A DNA stretch of 64,000 bases from Sceloporus undulatus (GCF_019175285.1 NC_056526.1:125790520-125854519), one strand, 5' to 3'. Counted from the first letter of the stretch, positions 46,861 through 58,640 are shown. Numbers and translations are program-made. Notes: generated by a model not told the origin, from the letters alone.

Positions 46861-47740
46861 TTGGTTTTTCTTGCCACTGTTCCTCCCATGTCCTCTCTGT
46901 GAAAGCTTGTGCTACCAACTTCTTTCTTTCTCTCAATTAGCCTCAAAGACCTTAAAACCTGTGGATGTATATTTCTGTATATTGGTAAAGCCATCTCATT
47001 GGAACATCCTCTGATTTGCTGTGAACCATTGCTTCTATCAGTTCAGAGTTGCCCCATGTTTATTCACAAGAATCAGAGCAATGGTTGAGGTCTTTCTGTA
47101 TGCAAGAATTGTGACAATTTACGCTTTACGTTGAAGATTAGCTGCTGACAGGAAGCTTGAGCAGGAGCAACACTGTATACTGAGCCTTCTGGGGCAAATA
47201 TGCCTCTGTGTAAACACTGAAAAGTTGTATCTCATGCCATTCATAAGTGCAAGGTTAGAATCAACTGTTTTTCACTCAAAACCCCCCCCCCCCCCAAAAA
47301 AAAAGAGAGTCGTGCGGTTAGAACAGTTCAAGAGTCTTAAGGAAACATGCTTTGCTCCTCCCATTCAGTATCTTTTTGGCTTGATGCTCTCCATTGTGGG
47401 GTTGGATTTGCACATCTCTGTGTAAGGACCCTCTCCATAGCTGATTCATATCCCATTCCAATGGAGAGGTGGACAGTCCAATGAAGTGAAAGTTGTTACC
47501 ATCTATGATTTCACAGGACCATTCCATATGGGACAGGACATATTGATACTTAACCTTTCCCCTAATCCTGACACCATTATAGAACAATCCTTGAGCACAA
47601 TAAAAAAGGTTCTCTTGCTTACACTATTGGAAAAACCAATGGAACTCTGCTATGCAGTGTTTTTTCCTGCTAACATGGTGGAGTAAGGTGATAATGTAGA
47701 AATTTCTGCAGTTTATATACTAGTTGATTTTTATCCCTCT
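46861..47740 (+). other. PCM1 intron, no assignable element
   Basis: May include the non-coding remainder of the DIRS-type fossil, but I see no diagnostic motif. Poly-C run at 47283-47295. Confidence 0.45.
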
Positions 47741-47978
47741 CAAACAAACAAACAAGCTTCATTTATATATCACTTCATACTGCCTAACCAGTTACTAAGC
47801 GGTTTACAACTGTAAGCTAATTTGCTCCCAACAATCTGGGTACTCATTTTAGCGACCTCGGAAGGATGCAAGCATGAGTCGAGCTTGAACCCTTTTGCTG
47901 GTCTTCAACTCACAACTGTATGGTTTTGAGTGAGTGGCTGCAGTACAGGCATTTAACCACTGCGCCACCAGGGTTCTC
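47741..47978 (-). mobile_element. tRNA-derived SINE, near full length
   Basis: The minus strand begins with an A-box-like GGTGGCGCAGTGGTTAAATG, followed by TGTACTGCAGCCACTCACTC and a B-box-like TTGTGAGTTGAAG. The body includes GTCGCTAAAATGAGTACCCAG on its complement, and it ends in a (TTTG)n-type tail (AAACAAACAAACAAG on the + strand at 47741). This is the build of a pol III SINE. Noisy duplicate 17334-17567. Confidence 0.75.
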
Positions 47979-48222
47979 CAGAAATCACGAGCAATGTGTT
48001 TCAAATAGTATGAGCTGTGCAAGTGGTTCTCTTTGTGGCCTTATGAGGATAGATTGAGGAGTGATCATAAGGACAAAATGCATAGTACATCCATGGAATC
48101 CTTGGAGAAAGATGGGATCTAAATTTAATAAACCATTAATAGGTTAGCTAGCACTTTATATTCTTGCATTTTGTAAGATTTTGTAATGAGTCATCTGTTT
48201 CTGATTCGATTTCCTTTCATAG

Positions 48223-48397
48223 GCATCAACTTCAGCCCAATGTTTCCATCTGGTTTGGGGGAATTCCCCCAAAACTGTAATGTTCAGAACAATGAGCAGC
48301 AGCCACCCTTAGAACATAACACTACTGGGAAAACTGACAACATGGCATTTCCAAAACCATTTGAAAGTAGTTCTACTTCTGGAGCAGAGAAACCAAG
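48223..48397 (+). CDS. PCM1: PCM1 exon, NFSPMFPSGLGEFPQN to FPKPFESSS
   Basis: Acceptor CCTTTCATAG, donor GTATTT; 175 nt. Completes glycine (G|GC) and leaves two bases (AG). Encodes INFSPMFPSGLGEFPQNCNV, then GKTDNMAFPKPFESSSTSGA and ends EKP(R). Close to human MNFSPLFPSNFGDFSQN and AFPKPFESSSSIGAEKPR. Confidence 0.96.
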
Positions 48398-49084
48398 GTA
48401 TTTTAAATTCAGTTGAGCTGTTTGTGAGCAACATTTTTTGTAACCCGTGCCTGCATTTGGAAGAAGAAAAATGTAATTAAATTTGTTGAAGTGTATTTTT
48501 CCTCTCACTTCATTATGTGTGAAACAGTGCTTTGAATATTAATTTTGTAGTTAGCTAATAAAAACTTGGTTTAAATTATGGGTCGTGAAAGTGTGGGCTA
48601 CATACTGGTGTAAGCCAATAGACCTCTCAGTTTCTTTTTGTAGGTCCCTGAGCCTACAAAAGTAAGCACCACCAAAATTATAATTACAAAGAAAAGTATG
48701 ATTACAATGGAAAGAAACAGGGGGAAAAAAAGGAATGGGAACAAGTGTTAGGCTTATATACTGATGTAAAGCTGACTACATTTCTAGAAACATGTTTTCT
48801 TGAAGTTGACCTCATTGGGCAGTTTTTTATTGCTTGATTTACACAGGACAATGTAGCTCTTTGTTCCATTCAAATCTTAATTCCAATACTATCAAATTTA
48901 ATGCTTTCCCAGAAACATTTATAAATTGAATTTGCTGGCTTCAGTATCTCTTGAGACATGATCAATGTTTTCAGCACAGTGGGGTGGATGAGGTACTCAA
49001 AGTTGAGTGTCCACATATAGATACTGAAGAGTGTTGCAATTGTAAATATTGTCTTATTACACTTGTTGGTAACTGGCAGACTGT

Positions 49085-49362
49085 GGGCTGAAACAGACAG
49101 GCCAAATGGTTGGCCTTCAGGCTGTGTTGGGGGCATGGTGTTTAGATGACACACTCGCCGAATGCAGCCCAAAGCTATCTCGGCAACGCACCAACCATCT
49201 TGAAGAGGAGTGGAAAAAAACCACTCCTTTTCAGAAACTGGTTTAAAACACTGGCAAAAGGGTGGATTGGGGTTACAGGCATGTGGTTGCTGTGGCTCCG
49301 GTGTGAGCAGTGCCGGGGAGGCCCCAATCCACCATTTTTGGGCGGTCTGTTTCGCCGCTGTG
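49085..49362. mobile_element. Unclassified inverted-end DNA element
   Basis: The ends GGGCTGAAACAGACAGGCC and GGGCGGTCTGTTTCGCCGC are roughly inverted, and the interior is GC-rich. Non-coding; superfamily unknown. A related end (GTTACAGACGGGCC) occurs at 63882. Noisy duplicate 18600-18870. Confidence 0.5.
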
Positions 49363-49896
49363 ATAGTGAAAATTCTTGATCCGAACCAATTGATCTAAAA
49401 TATAAAACCCACAGTCAGTCAATTTTTTCCATAAAAAAAGAGTTGTCTCACAGTCTTCAACTTAGAATTATCCCATAGAGATAGTTTAGCATGATGGTAT
49501 CAAATTGTTATTGAAAAGCTATTGTACACCAAGCTACCCTGACAGTAGAGATTTCAAGAGTCACCATCCCTTTCTGCCTTAAATGAACAGTATATTCTGG
49601 CAGTCCATCGAGAAAGAAGTTCTAAGTAAATGGTTTCCAAGATTTGTCAAGGAGATTTATCTAAATTAGATCATGTTTCCCAGCTTTTGATGTAAACTCA
49701 AATTTGGGAAATTAAATCCACTTTCTGCAAAGGAAAATTGTGTCTTGTTGAAAAACAGGTTGATAAAGCCCCCATATAGATCTCCTAAAATTGGATTAAT
49801 TTTGTAAAAATAAACCTTAGGAAGATACAGGGTGACACCTGAGAGAACATAATATGTCCATGGCACATCATTCATCTTTAGTATATTATCTTACTT

Positions 49897-50368
49897 CAGC
49901 TGTTGTTCCTCCGGATTTGCAGGAGATCCATTCCGGACCCCCACCCGCAAATTCAAAATTTTGCAAATATTCAAATTACATTAGAATGGCACTTGAATAT
50001 TTCCCTCCCCTCCCTCCGTCCTTACCTACTTCATCCCCTCCAGGCTGCTTCTCGCACTGGCTGTGAAAAAGGCCTTGCAGCAGCCGACACACCCAAGAGA
50101 AGGTAACATTGGCCTCGAGAAAGCCATGCTGGCCTTGCAACAACCGGCAAAACCAAAACGAGACCACACTGGCCTGGAAAAAGCTGCAGTGGCCTTGTGG
50201 CAGCTGGCATAAACAAAAATAAACTCTGCCTAATGTTTTCTGTGTATTAATCCAGAATTGCCTTGCAGCAGCCGGCACAACCAGGAAAAAGCCGCGCTGG
50301 CCTAGAGAAGGCCGATGCAGTCAAGAGAAACCGCGAATGGCAAGTCTGCAAATATGGAGGGACAACTG
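49897..50368. mobile_element. Mariner/Tigger-like element carrying internal repeated units
   Basis: The left end CAGCTGTTGTTCCTCCGGAT and the complement of the right end, CAGTTGTCCCTCCATATTTG, are related. The interior contains about four units starting GGCCTTGCAGCAGCC (near 50075, 50132, 50191 and 50260; period about 57-69 bp). No transposase. Noisy duplicate 19366-19802. Confidence 0.6.
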
Positions 50369-50689
50369 TAATATGAATGGTGCCTCCTTACCAAATATAA
50401 TGTAGTCAGAAGTATTTTAATTATTTGAATAATATCCTGAATCTATACTGTTTAAATACCTAACAGCTTCTAGACATTAGCAACACTGTGAAGAACCAAG
50501 ATGGAGTATTAACTTTAGCAGGCATAGCCTCAGATTTAGGCAGATTAACAGAATAGCCAGGATCATGAAGCTATTAATCCTGTCAATTTTGGTACAGAAG
50601 ATTATAGCCTAGAAGTAAACAGGAGGAGATCCATAGTACACAAAACTGCCTAATGTTTTCTGTGTATTAACCCAGACATTGCTCAATTT

Positions 50690-51812
50690 TGCTTAACTGC
50701 ACGTGTGAGTGTTTTATAAACAAAGATCAAATAACAGAGGAGAAAGAGAAGATCCCTGTTATGTAGCCCTTTTAGATTAAAAAATGTCAGAAAGTATCCC
50801 ATTTGTAATCACTCTTGCCTTCAGAGAGTGATTTTAAAAAAAAATCTGAATCCATTTGAAACATTCTGAAGAAAAATCCACCAGTTAATTTTTTCAAGTG
50901 CTTTTCAGCATCAAGTGGAATAAAGGCAACAAGAATCAGATCTTAAAATAATAAATTTGACTAATCTTAAATTGTATCGACTCTAAGTACATTTTGAAGA
51001 TTATTAGACATTCTCTGAATTAATTTTTTTATCAGCATATAATAAAAAGATTTGTGCATAGTTCACACATCTAGTATGATTTTTGCCGGTTCTATGATGC
51101 CTTCATAAAAAGAGCTAGAAAAGAGCCAGACTTTAAATTAAAGTCTTTTGATACAAACAAAAAATTCTGGAAACCGATATAGTTTCTAATCAGTATGAGA
51201 ACTATCTGGTCTCAGGGCTTTTCTATTTCTTACAGCTTGAGTAACATTTTTAGTCTCTTACATTCACAAGAGTGTTTTCAAAGAGTGTTTATGTTACATA
51301 TTCATTTGTAGCAGAAAAGAAAAATTTCTTGGATTCAAATTGATATCTTTCATTATAGTACAAAGATTCTTCTGTGGACCTTTACTTAGTGGAATAAAGT
51401 TGAGTTTTGTTGCTTATCTGTGTGCTAACTCAGAAGCACTCTGAATCTGAGTGTTTGCACTTCTCAGATATTGTTTAACCATGATTAATATTTAAGGCTG
51501 AAACATTGTAAAACAGAGTGCACAACTGCTGTGCTGAAAGAGGATAATTTTGCCATTCCACAGGCTGCTCCCAGATTTCTATTTGGTGAAAGGATAATCC
51601 ATCTGTAGTTGGCTCTGTTTCCAGCCTGCGAAAGGCAAGCTATCATATGGCCAAAGCATTCACCTTGTAGCATAGAAGAAAGAGTGCTGATTTTAAATGT
51701 TCTTTGGTTTTTACTTGTTTGGTAATAAAATGTCTTTTTTTTAATGCTTCCGTCTTCCCACCTCCATACTGTGGTTCTGGAAGGTGTTATAAACTTCTCT
51801 GTTTTTGTTAAG
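50690..51812 (+). other. PCM1 intron without recognised element
   Basis: AT-rich; nothing assignable. Confidence 0.5.
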
Positions 51813-52168
51813 AGGTCAGAGGCAGCCTGAAGAGGAGCTGGAGAATAGATCAGCTTTGTTAAATGAACATCAGAGAGGAGGGAAAGAGAAACAGTTGTTC
51901 CTCAAGACTGGATTCACAGTACCAGTACAAAATAAAGCATGCGGTATTCACAAAAACCATCTTGATACCAGCAGAAGAAGAGAATTTGACGAAGAATCTC
52001 TAGAGAGCTATAGTAGCATGCCAGATCCAGTTGATCCAACTACTGTGACTAAAACATTTAAACCCAGAAAAGCATCTGCACAGGCTAGTCTGGCTTCCAA
52101 AGACAAAACACCGAAGTCCAAGAACAAGAGGAGTTCTTCTCAGTTGAAAAACCGGGCTAGAACAAATG
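51813..52168 (+). CDS. PCM1: PCM1 exon, largest in the window (SMPDPVDPTTVTKTF)
   Basis: 356 nt, completing arginine (AG|A) and leaving one base (G); donor GTATGC. The acceptor AG at 51811-51812 is chosen because the alternative AG two bases on leads to an early stop. Encodes GQRQPEEELENRSALLNEHQ, then RRREFDEESLESYSSMPDPV, KTFKPRKASAQASLASKDKT and a basic end (NKRSSSQLKNRARTN). Human has the same FDEESLESFSSMPDPVDP block and basic tail. Confidence 0.96.
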
Positions 52169-52784
52169 GTATGCCCACATTATGCAAGCATGATTTGAAA
52201 TGGTTTGTTTTTGCTAGTATATGGAATTCTTGGGAAATCGTGTACCAAGACCTGAGCCAGGGTTGCCCTTTTGCAACATCAAACTCCACTGCCAAGATGA
52301 ACATTTCTTGTTTATTATCTTTAACATAAGTCCTCTCATTTCTAGCCCTTACCTTGGCAATGTAATCACTAACTACACACATCCTGATGGCTAGTTAGTC
52401 CTCTTTCCCTTTCACGTAGGTAGATATGCTTGCCCTTTATAGCCACTTCAGTGGCTTATTTTTGTGGTGTTTGCCATATATATATATATTTAAAATAAAT
52501 AGTAAAGTTGATAATTACTTAAAGATAACATATGATGTGCATAGTCTGCACGCCCTTCTCACGAAGTGGCCAGAAGGCACTTTTTGGCTTGTGTGTTTCA
52601 GGCCTAAGTCTAATCCTTTTTAGTTGAATTTGGTCACTCTGATTTGTATCTTGATTTCCCCAGAATCTGCTAATTGAGAACGTCAATATGCAAGGATCAT
52701 TGAACTGAAATTATATTTGCCTGAAAGTTTTAAATCTAAAATAACTTTTAATGCAAGTTTTTAAAAACATCTTTTCATTTTAAG
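52169..52784 (+). other. PCM1 intron without recognised element
   Basis: 616-bp intron; TATATA patch near 52478. Nothing assignable. Confidence 0.5.
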
Positions 52785-52952
52785 GATTTGAAAGTGCCAG
52801 TGTTTCTAGTACATGTGAGCCTTACAAGAGTAATAGGAGCAGACACTCAACGCGGAAAGAAGAAATTGTTCAAGCAAAAGTGTTCAGTAAAAAGAATCGG
52901 GAACAGCTTGAAAAAATAATTAAATACAGTAGATCATCAGAAATGTCTTCAG
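52785..52952 (+). CDS. PCM1: PCM1 exon, ESASVSSTCEPYKSNRSRH
   Basis: Acceptor CATTTTAAG, donor GTATTT; 168 nt. Completes glycine (G|GA) and leaves one base (G). Encodes FESASVSSTCEPYKSNRSRH, then KVFSKKNREQLEKIIKYSRS and ends EMSS. Human YESASMSSTCEPCKSRNRHS and FSRKNHEQLEKIIKCNRS are clearly the same. Confidence 0.96.
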
Positions 52953-54913
52953 GTATTTAAAAAAATTTAAAAGATTGCAATGAAAGTGAATCAGTTCATT
53001 TGTTATTTAATGTGTACGTAAGAGAAACTAGGATCAAAGTTTTCTGACAATGATGCATCATGTTAATGTGACAGTTACTTGCTATTACCAAATCTCCACT
53101 GAACATGTGTAGATGGAAAATTATGGATATTAAATATCTATGGAAATCCTACTCCATCTTCCTATTATATTATACTGTACTTTTTAATAAAAATTCTTAG
53201 TGTTTTATTGAAATGTTGGTTCCTTTTTAAAGAGAGAGACCATTATTGAACAAAAAGTCACCCTCTCCTTCAGAGTTTGGGAACAGCAAGTAACAGGTAA
53301 AGAATTAATTGTGATTAATTATTTGTTCCAGTAATGAAGGTACAACTAAGATACATTCCAATTATAACTTAACCACTTTACTTCTTTTGTTTTTAGTTAC
53401 CTTTATACTTTCGGGAATATGACTTCATTAAATAGTGATAGAGAAATACCACATCAGCACTGGTGCATGTTCAGTTATTGTTTTAGAAAGTAACTGAAAG
53501 TAACTATTTTAGTTATTTTTGAGTAAATAGAAAACTGTCATCTGGAGCAAGTAGAAGTGTCTTGGAAGTTTGTTTTTTTTCCTCATTTTGAATGTCTCTC
53601 ACAGCCTATTTAATGAAATCTGCCCTGAATGAGTGTGCTTTTGATTGAAAATTCTTTTGGCCAAAATGATGGTGGCGGTGGTGGTGGTTCGGGGGCTTAA
53701 GACACTGGACAGCAAAAGGACAGCATGTGGGCTGCAGCATGCCTGAATTAGACACCCATGATGCACTATTCAGATTTTAATTATATTTTGTACACAAAGT
53801 AACCTAGCACTGGCTAATTTGGACATTGTATTCAGTCATAATTTATCACTAGGAGAGCAAACCAAGCTTGCCCACCATTTCTGCTTCTGTTTTTCATCAG
53901 CTGCAGTTCATTGTGTTATCTGAATGTAAGGATATTGTAATTAATTTTTTACCATGAAATCCAAACTCAGCAATTAGCAATACATTTTCTGGGCCAACTC
54001 CAAAGCATAAAATGCCTTACACAGGTTTTCAAAGCTTCACTTGCCTCTTCATCAGGCAAAGATGTCAAAAATCATACAGGAGAAAAATAGTGATGATGTT
54101 AGAGCCACAGGCCTACATTCTGCCCGAGAAGATGTCAGTTAAAGCGGTATTGAGGGATTTCACTGGAAGCAGAGCCCACTTCTCTTATTGGCCATGTGAG
54201 AGCTAGAGACATAGAGCAATAAAAGACAGGTAATAAAATTTCATGGCCAATGCAGCTACTCCCAAATTGTTTTTTTTACTATAGTTAACCTTTGTTTATG
54301 AAGTTGGATTGCTTTTACTGTCCACAGTTAATTCTAACTACTATCAAGAGTTTAAGTAATCTGCTCAACTGCAGTTAATCTAAAATGGAAACTTAAGAGT
54401 CTTCCCATAGCTGCTTGGCAGAAGAGAGGAAGGGAAGGCTCAGCTTCATCATCCACATGCACCCAGCATCCCTTTTTACCAATGTGTGGTGGTTGTGGTG
54501 TGTGTGCACATGTGTGTGAGCACACACACACACATTTTCTCTCCCCCTCCTTTTGTGTGGTTCTTTGAAATTGTGGGAGACTATTGAAGTGCTGTATGTC
54601 TACTTCATTTTAATTTATACACAAATTACATAAAATTTCTGACCTCAGCAGAATAGGTATGTGGCCAATGAGCCATATATGTGAAATCCCTTTTGGAATC
54701 TTTTTTCAAAAACTTACCCGGGTGGTATTCCCCCCCCCCTCAATTTGAGCTTTTGTTAAAAATAATACCCCTAAAATACATGGGCTCTGTGGGGATTGAA
54801 TTGAAATGTTAAGTAACCTTTCTCCCATTATTTCATTTGGCCTTGCTTTTATTTCTGATATACATTTCTGTGTTTGTCACTGTCTGTCCTTCCCACCCAC
54901 ACCTTTCCTGCAG
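52953..54913 (+). other. PCM1 intron, clean sequence extends beyond the duplicated part
   Basis: Duplicated (as noisy sequence) only up to about 54095. A GT/CA alternating microsatellite lies near 54490-54535. No mobile element recognised. Confidence 0.5.
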
Positions 54914-54970
54914 CACATGCTAGGAGAATACTGCAGCAGTCTAACAGAAATGCATGCATAGAACCACCAG
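54914..54970 (+). CDS. PCM1: PCM1 optional 19-codon exon (AHARRILQQSNRNAC)
   Basis: Acceptor TTTCCTGCAG, donor GTAATG; 57 nt, entering and leaving in phase 1, so it can be skipped without a frame change. Encodes AHARRILQQSNRNACIEPP. As I recall, some mammalian PCM1 isoforms have AHARRILQQSNRNACNEAP at the same place, between EISS and ETGSD. Its conservation implies a retained isoform-specific role that is not known to me. Confidence 0.88.
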
Positions 54971-55392
54971 GTAATGCAGTAGCTGCTTAGCTTCTAAGCT
55001 AATCTACCTTGATTGTTCGATCGCTTTTCTATTTTTCATAGTTTGCTAGTTGAATTAGGAAAAACTGTACTAATGCAAATTGATTCTGCAAGTTCATGTA
55101 ATTTGTCTTTACCAGTTTGCTTTTTGTTATTGTTGTTATTGTTACTAGGGTTATAACCGTATCTTCACATCTGGAATGATACAATCTAAATGTATTCTCA
55201 TGCTGAAGTGATAGTAGTGTGCTTATGTTCATCTGATTTAGTGTTCAACAGTTGCCAGGGGTTGGGAGCTGCATGGGCCACCTGCAGGACCCTAGGGGCT
55301 GTATCTTGAGTTCTCACATAAGCTACCCTCCCATGGGGATTTGAAAGAAAATTAGTCATAAAAGAGGCATAGCACTCCACAAGCATCTAGAG

Positions 55393-55640
55393 CAGTGATG
55401 GTGAACCTTTTAGGGACTCAGTGCCCAAATTAAAAGGCCTTCCAGCACTGGATGTTACTCTGTGCCGGGGGCAGGACGTCCAGAGGGTGACAGGACTTCC
55501 ATCCTTTGGGGGTGGGACTTGCAGGCCGGGACCTCTTCCCCCCGCCCTCTTGGGCCATCAGCTAACTCCGCGGAGGTAGCTGAATGCCCAGGGGGGCAGG
55601 GGGGAAGAAGAGGACTATCTTTAAGAGCACAAGAATGCTT
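55393..55640. mobile_element. hAT-like non-autonomous element, opposite orientation to 7232-7421
   Basis: Left end CAGTGATGGTGAACCTTTTA, then GGGACTCAGTGCCCAAA. This is the complement of the right end of the 7232 element (GGGCACTGGGCC...GGTTCACCATC). The right end is not well defined. Confidence 0.55.
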
Positions 55641-55737
55641 TTGACACCATAAACTGACAAAATGATCATGGAACAAATTTTCATAGGCAACAGCCAGCTT
55701 CAAAATGTGCATGAAGTATACAGTGGAACTAATAGTA

Positions 55738-55840
55738 TATTATTTATTTATTTATTTCTCACCTCTCCCCATGGATCAAAGCAGGGAGCAACAGCAGACA
55801 AACAAATATACAGCATCATTTAAAAATACATCAGTTGTTA
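55738..55840 (-). repeat. LINE 3' tail fragment, minus orientation
   Basis: (TTTA)n followed by TTTCTCACCTCTCCCCATGG and AAAAATACATCAGTTG, the complement of the common L2/CR1-like tail. Confidence 0.55.
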
Positions 55841-57055
55841 AGAACAGAGATCTAAAATACTGAAGCTATTTGAGACTATGGATTGAAACAGCCTAATTCA
55901 TTCTTTCTTTTTGTTGGGAGCTCAGAGTTTTGGGGAAAATAAAAAATATGCAGTACTTATTTGTAGGAGCCATTTCAGTTTACATTTTTAAATTTGGCAT
56001 CAGGATCACAATTTGGTTTGATCTTAAAATTATCATGTTCAGTATATTAAATTGAGACAGTTACAAATATTAATTGAATTGACTTTAAATGCTTATATTT
56101 CTTGTAAACAATAAAATAAAACAAAAAACTTTCCAAAATTAAACTTTTTTTAAAAAAGCTCTCTAAAAAGTGAAATAGCAGAGAAGTTACTCAACCAGTT
56201 ATCAAGAGGAAGTTAAGAACTTAATCTTTCTTCCTCTTGTGAAAATGGCAAGCCCCTCATGATTGTTTGAGGGCATGTAAACACTTTTTTGGCTATTCCT
56301 TTTTAACTAGAGGGTAGAAGTCAAAACTGAGCATGAACTGCATATAACCCATAAGCCATACATGGCCTACCCCAGTGTACAGAAACTGTAGTGTTGTGAT
56401 ACTTAAGTCTTTCTAATGCATATGTCTTTAGAAATTATTTTTGGGAAGTAAAGAATGCGTAGAGATAGATGAACAGCCTACTTTGTCTTAAACTTTTTAT
56501 TGATTGTAAAATTTATGAGTGTCCCCCCTCCCCCCAATTTCAAGGAGGGTGGTGTAGTAGGGTAGAGAAACATGAAAACCCCACTTATTTTCTGGATCCC
56601 CCCCCCCCATATCCCTGGGATATTCACACCTCTGTCTTTCACAACTAGTACTGTGGAGACCAAGGGTTACTTTGGATCTCTGTTGTAATTTTCAAAGTTT
56701 AATGACACTAGCCCCATGCAGCTGACTCTTAAGCATGTTCTTTGAACACATGAAGGGGAGAATAGACTAGCTGCACATCTTCATTTTAGGTTTTTTTCTT
56801 CTCATATTAGAGTGATAAATTTGAATAGTAACGCTTCCCCTGTATGTGCATCTTCTCCATGTGTATAAAAAAACCTCAAAATGCCCATATGTGAAAGGAG
56901 CTCTCCTGTCCAGTTACACCATACTCCATATGAGGTGAGAGCTGGAACAAGAGATGGTTAGCACAGTTCCCTTCTCAACAGCTGCGCTGACCTTCTGGAT
57001 TACAACTTTGTGGTATGACTAGTGTTTGGAGAAATCTCACTTCTGTTTAAACTCA
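55841..57055 (+). other. PCM1 intron without recognised element
   Basis: AT-rich; two poly-C patches (56523-56535, 56599-56608). Nothing else. Confidence 0.5.
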
Positions 57056-57059
57056 GTCA

Positions 57060-57140
57060 ATCACTTTATTTATAGCTTGTCTTTTCCCCAAAAGTAGGAC
57101 TCAAGGCCACTTACAGAATAAGAGATGCAAGCATGGAATC
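57060..57140 (-). repeat. LINE 3' tail fragment, minus orientation
   Basis: TCACTTTATTTATAGCTTGT, then GTAGGACTCAAGGCCACTTA, the complement of the same repeat tail. Confidence 0.5.
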
Positions 57141-57599
57141 TGATAGCAGAATATGTTACTTCAGCAAATAAATATTTGAAAGTAAGAGGGATCAAAAGCA
57201 TAAATGTTGAGGATGGATAGTGTTGGATCCCATTAGATATTGCCACCAAATAATAATGTCCCAATATATTGTGTAGTGTGATCTTACATAGGTGTAAATT
57301 TTCAGGGCTGCTATGTTTGGTTAGCTGTGTCTTTAGTGCTCAGGATGAAATAGAGTCTTCCCTCTTCTTCCCCACTCCATCTTTAGTATCCTTAAGTAGG
57401 GCCTTTTGTGCAAATGCAATCTATGTAATCTATGAAATACAGTGTTCAGAAATCAATTTGTCACCGTACTGTTAGCTCTGTAAAAGAGCACAAGTATGTT
57501 GTTTTGTGCAGTGTTCCCTTTAGGAGTAGGAGTTTCCTTTATAGATGCAGCAGTAATCTCCCATAGAGCACTACCTCCACGAAGATTAGGAAACAGGTA

Positions 57600-58270
57600 T
57601 GAGATATACCTGTCTATACTCATGTATAAGTCGAGGGAAGGTTTCAGGTTCAAAATCCTGGATTTTGATATGACCTGTGGATAAGTCGAGGGTAAATTTT
57701 AGGGGGCCATAAGGAAGGATGGAAAGGGGGAAATACCATTTCCATCCCTCAGTCTCCTACTCTGGACCTCTAGGAAGCAAGTGGATTTAAATGGAGAGTT
57801 GTTTCCCCATAGGATGCAAAGGCTTGCAAACAGACCAGGCAAGTGCTTTTCAATGGGGAGTTTCCCCATAGGATGCAAAGGCATGCAGATGGACCAGGGA
57901 AGTAATTTTCAGTGGGCCGTTTCCCCCATAGGATGCAAAGGCTTGCAAATGGACCAGGGAAATGCTTTTCAGTGGGGAGTTTCCCCCATAGGAAGCTAAG
58001 ACTTGCAAACGGACCAGGGAAGGAAAGGCTTGCAAACAGACTAGGCAAGTGCTTTTCAATGGGGAGTTTTTTCCAATAGGATAGGAAGCAAAGGCTTGCA
58101 AACAGACTGGAGGGGGAACGAATTCAATGGAGATTGGGGTGTCAGGCTTGCTTGCTATAGGACCTTTCTAAGCACTACTGCTGCGTTGACCCTTCTATAA
58201 GTCTACCCAAGGTTTAAGGGTCAATTTTGGGGCATAATTTTCTCGACTTATAGTCAAGTGTATACGGTAG
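57600..58270. mobile_element. Inverted-repeat DNA element containing a minisatellite
   Basis: Left-end text ATACTCATGTATAAGTCGAG and right-end text CTCGACTTATAGTCAAGTGT plus ATACGGTA are inverted relatives, as in mariner-type MITEs. The interior carries GATTTTGATATGACCTGTGG, shared with fragments at 9395 and 29790. The centre is a tandem array (57811-58110). Confidence 0.65.
57811..58110. repeat. Minisatellite, about 59-60-bp unit, five to six copies
   Basis: Units begin AGGATGCAAAGGCTTGCA at 57811, 57870, 57930 and 57990, with further shortened or altered units at 58021 and 58083. Each contains a TGCTTTTCAATGGGGAGTTT-like part. Open frames across it are by-products of the repeat. Confidence 0.85.
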
Positions 58271-58359
58271 TGTTCTCCTCAAAGTTTGTATGTTCTAATA
58301 CAAGTGAAGCTTCTATGAAACACAGTATGGTACTTAATACTTTCCTTCTTTATTCACAG

Positions 58360-58532
58360 AAACAGGCAGCGACCTTTCTATGTTTGAGGCTTTGCGAGAC
58401 ACCATTTATTCTGAAGTCGCTACTTTGATATCACAAAATGAATCTCGTCCTCATTTTCTAATTGAGCTTTTTCATGAGCTACAGATGTTAAATACAGACT
58501 ATTTGAGACAAAGAGCATTATATGCTTTACAG
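58360..58532 (+). CDS. PCM1: PCM1 exon, ETGSDLSMFEALRDTIYSE (start of the conserved C-terminal region)
   Basis: Acceptor TTATTCACAG, donor GTATTT; 173 nt, completing E (G|AA) and ending in phase 0. Encodes TGSDLSMFEALRDTIYSEVA, then RPHFLIELFHELQMLNTDYL and ends RALYALQ. Essentially human. It begins the conserved PCM1 C-terminal region, where sequence identity is very high. Confidence 0.97.
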
Positions 58533-58640
58533 GTATTTTAAATGCCATGATTTTATTGTTGTCTTTATTGTCATTATTACTGCTACTGCTACTACTAAGT
58601 GAATGTTTTCACAGTATAATCTTAAGTGTTATATTAATAG

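Noticed and set aside
57770-58101. Leucine-rich repetitive open frames on both strands
   Set aside because: By-products of the 59-60-bp minisatellite.
57811-58110. CRISPR-like array of regular repeats
   Set aside because: Units are contiguous with no unique spacers and the genome is eukaryotic; it is a minisatellite.
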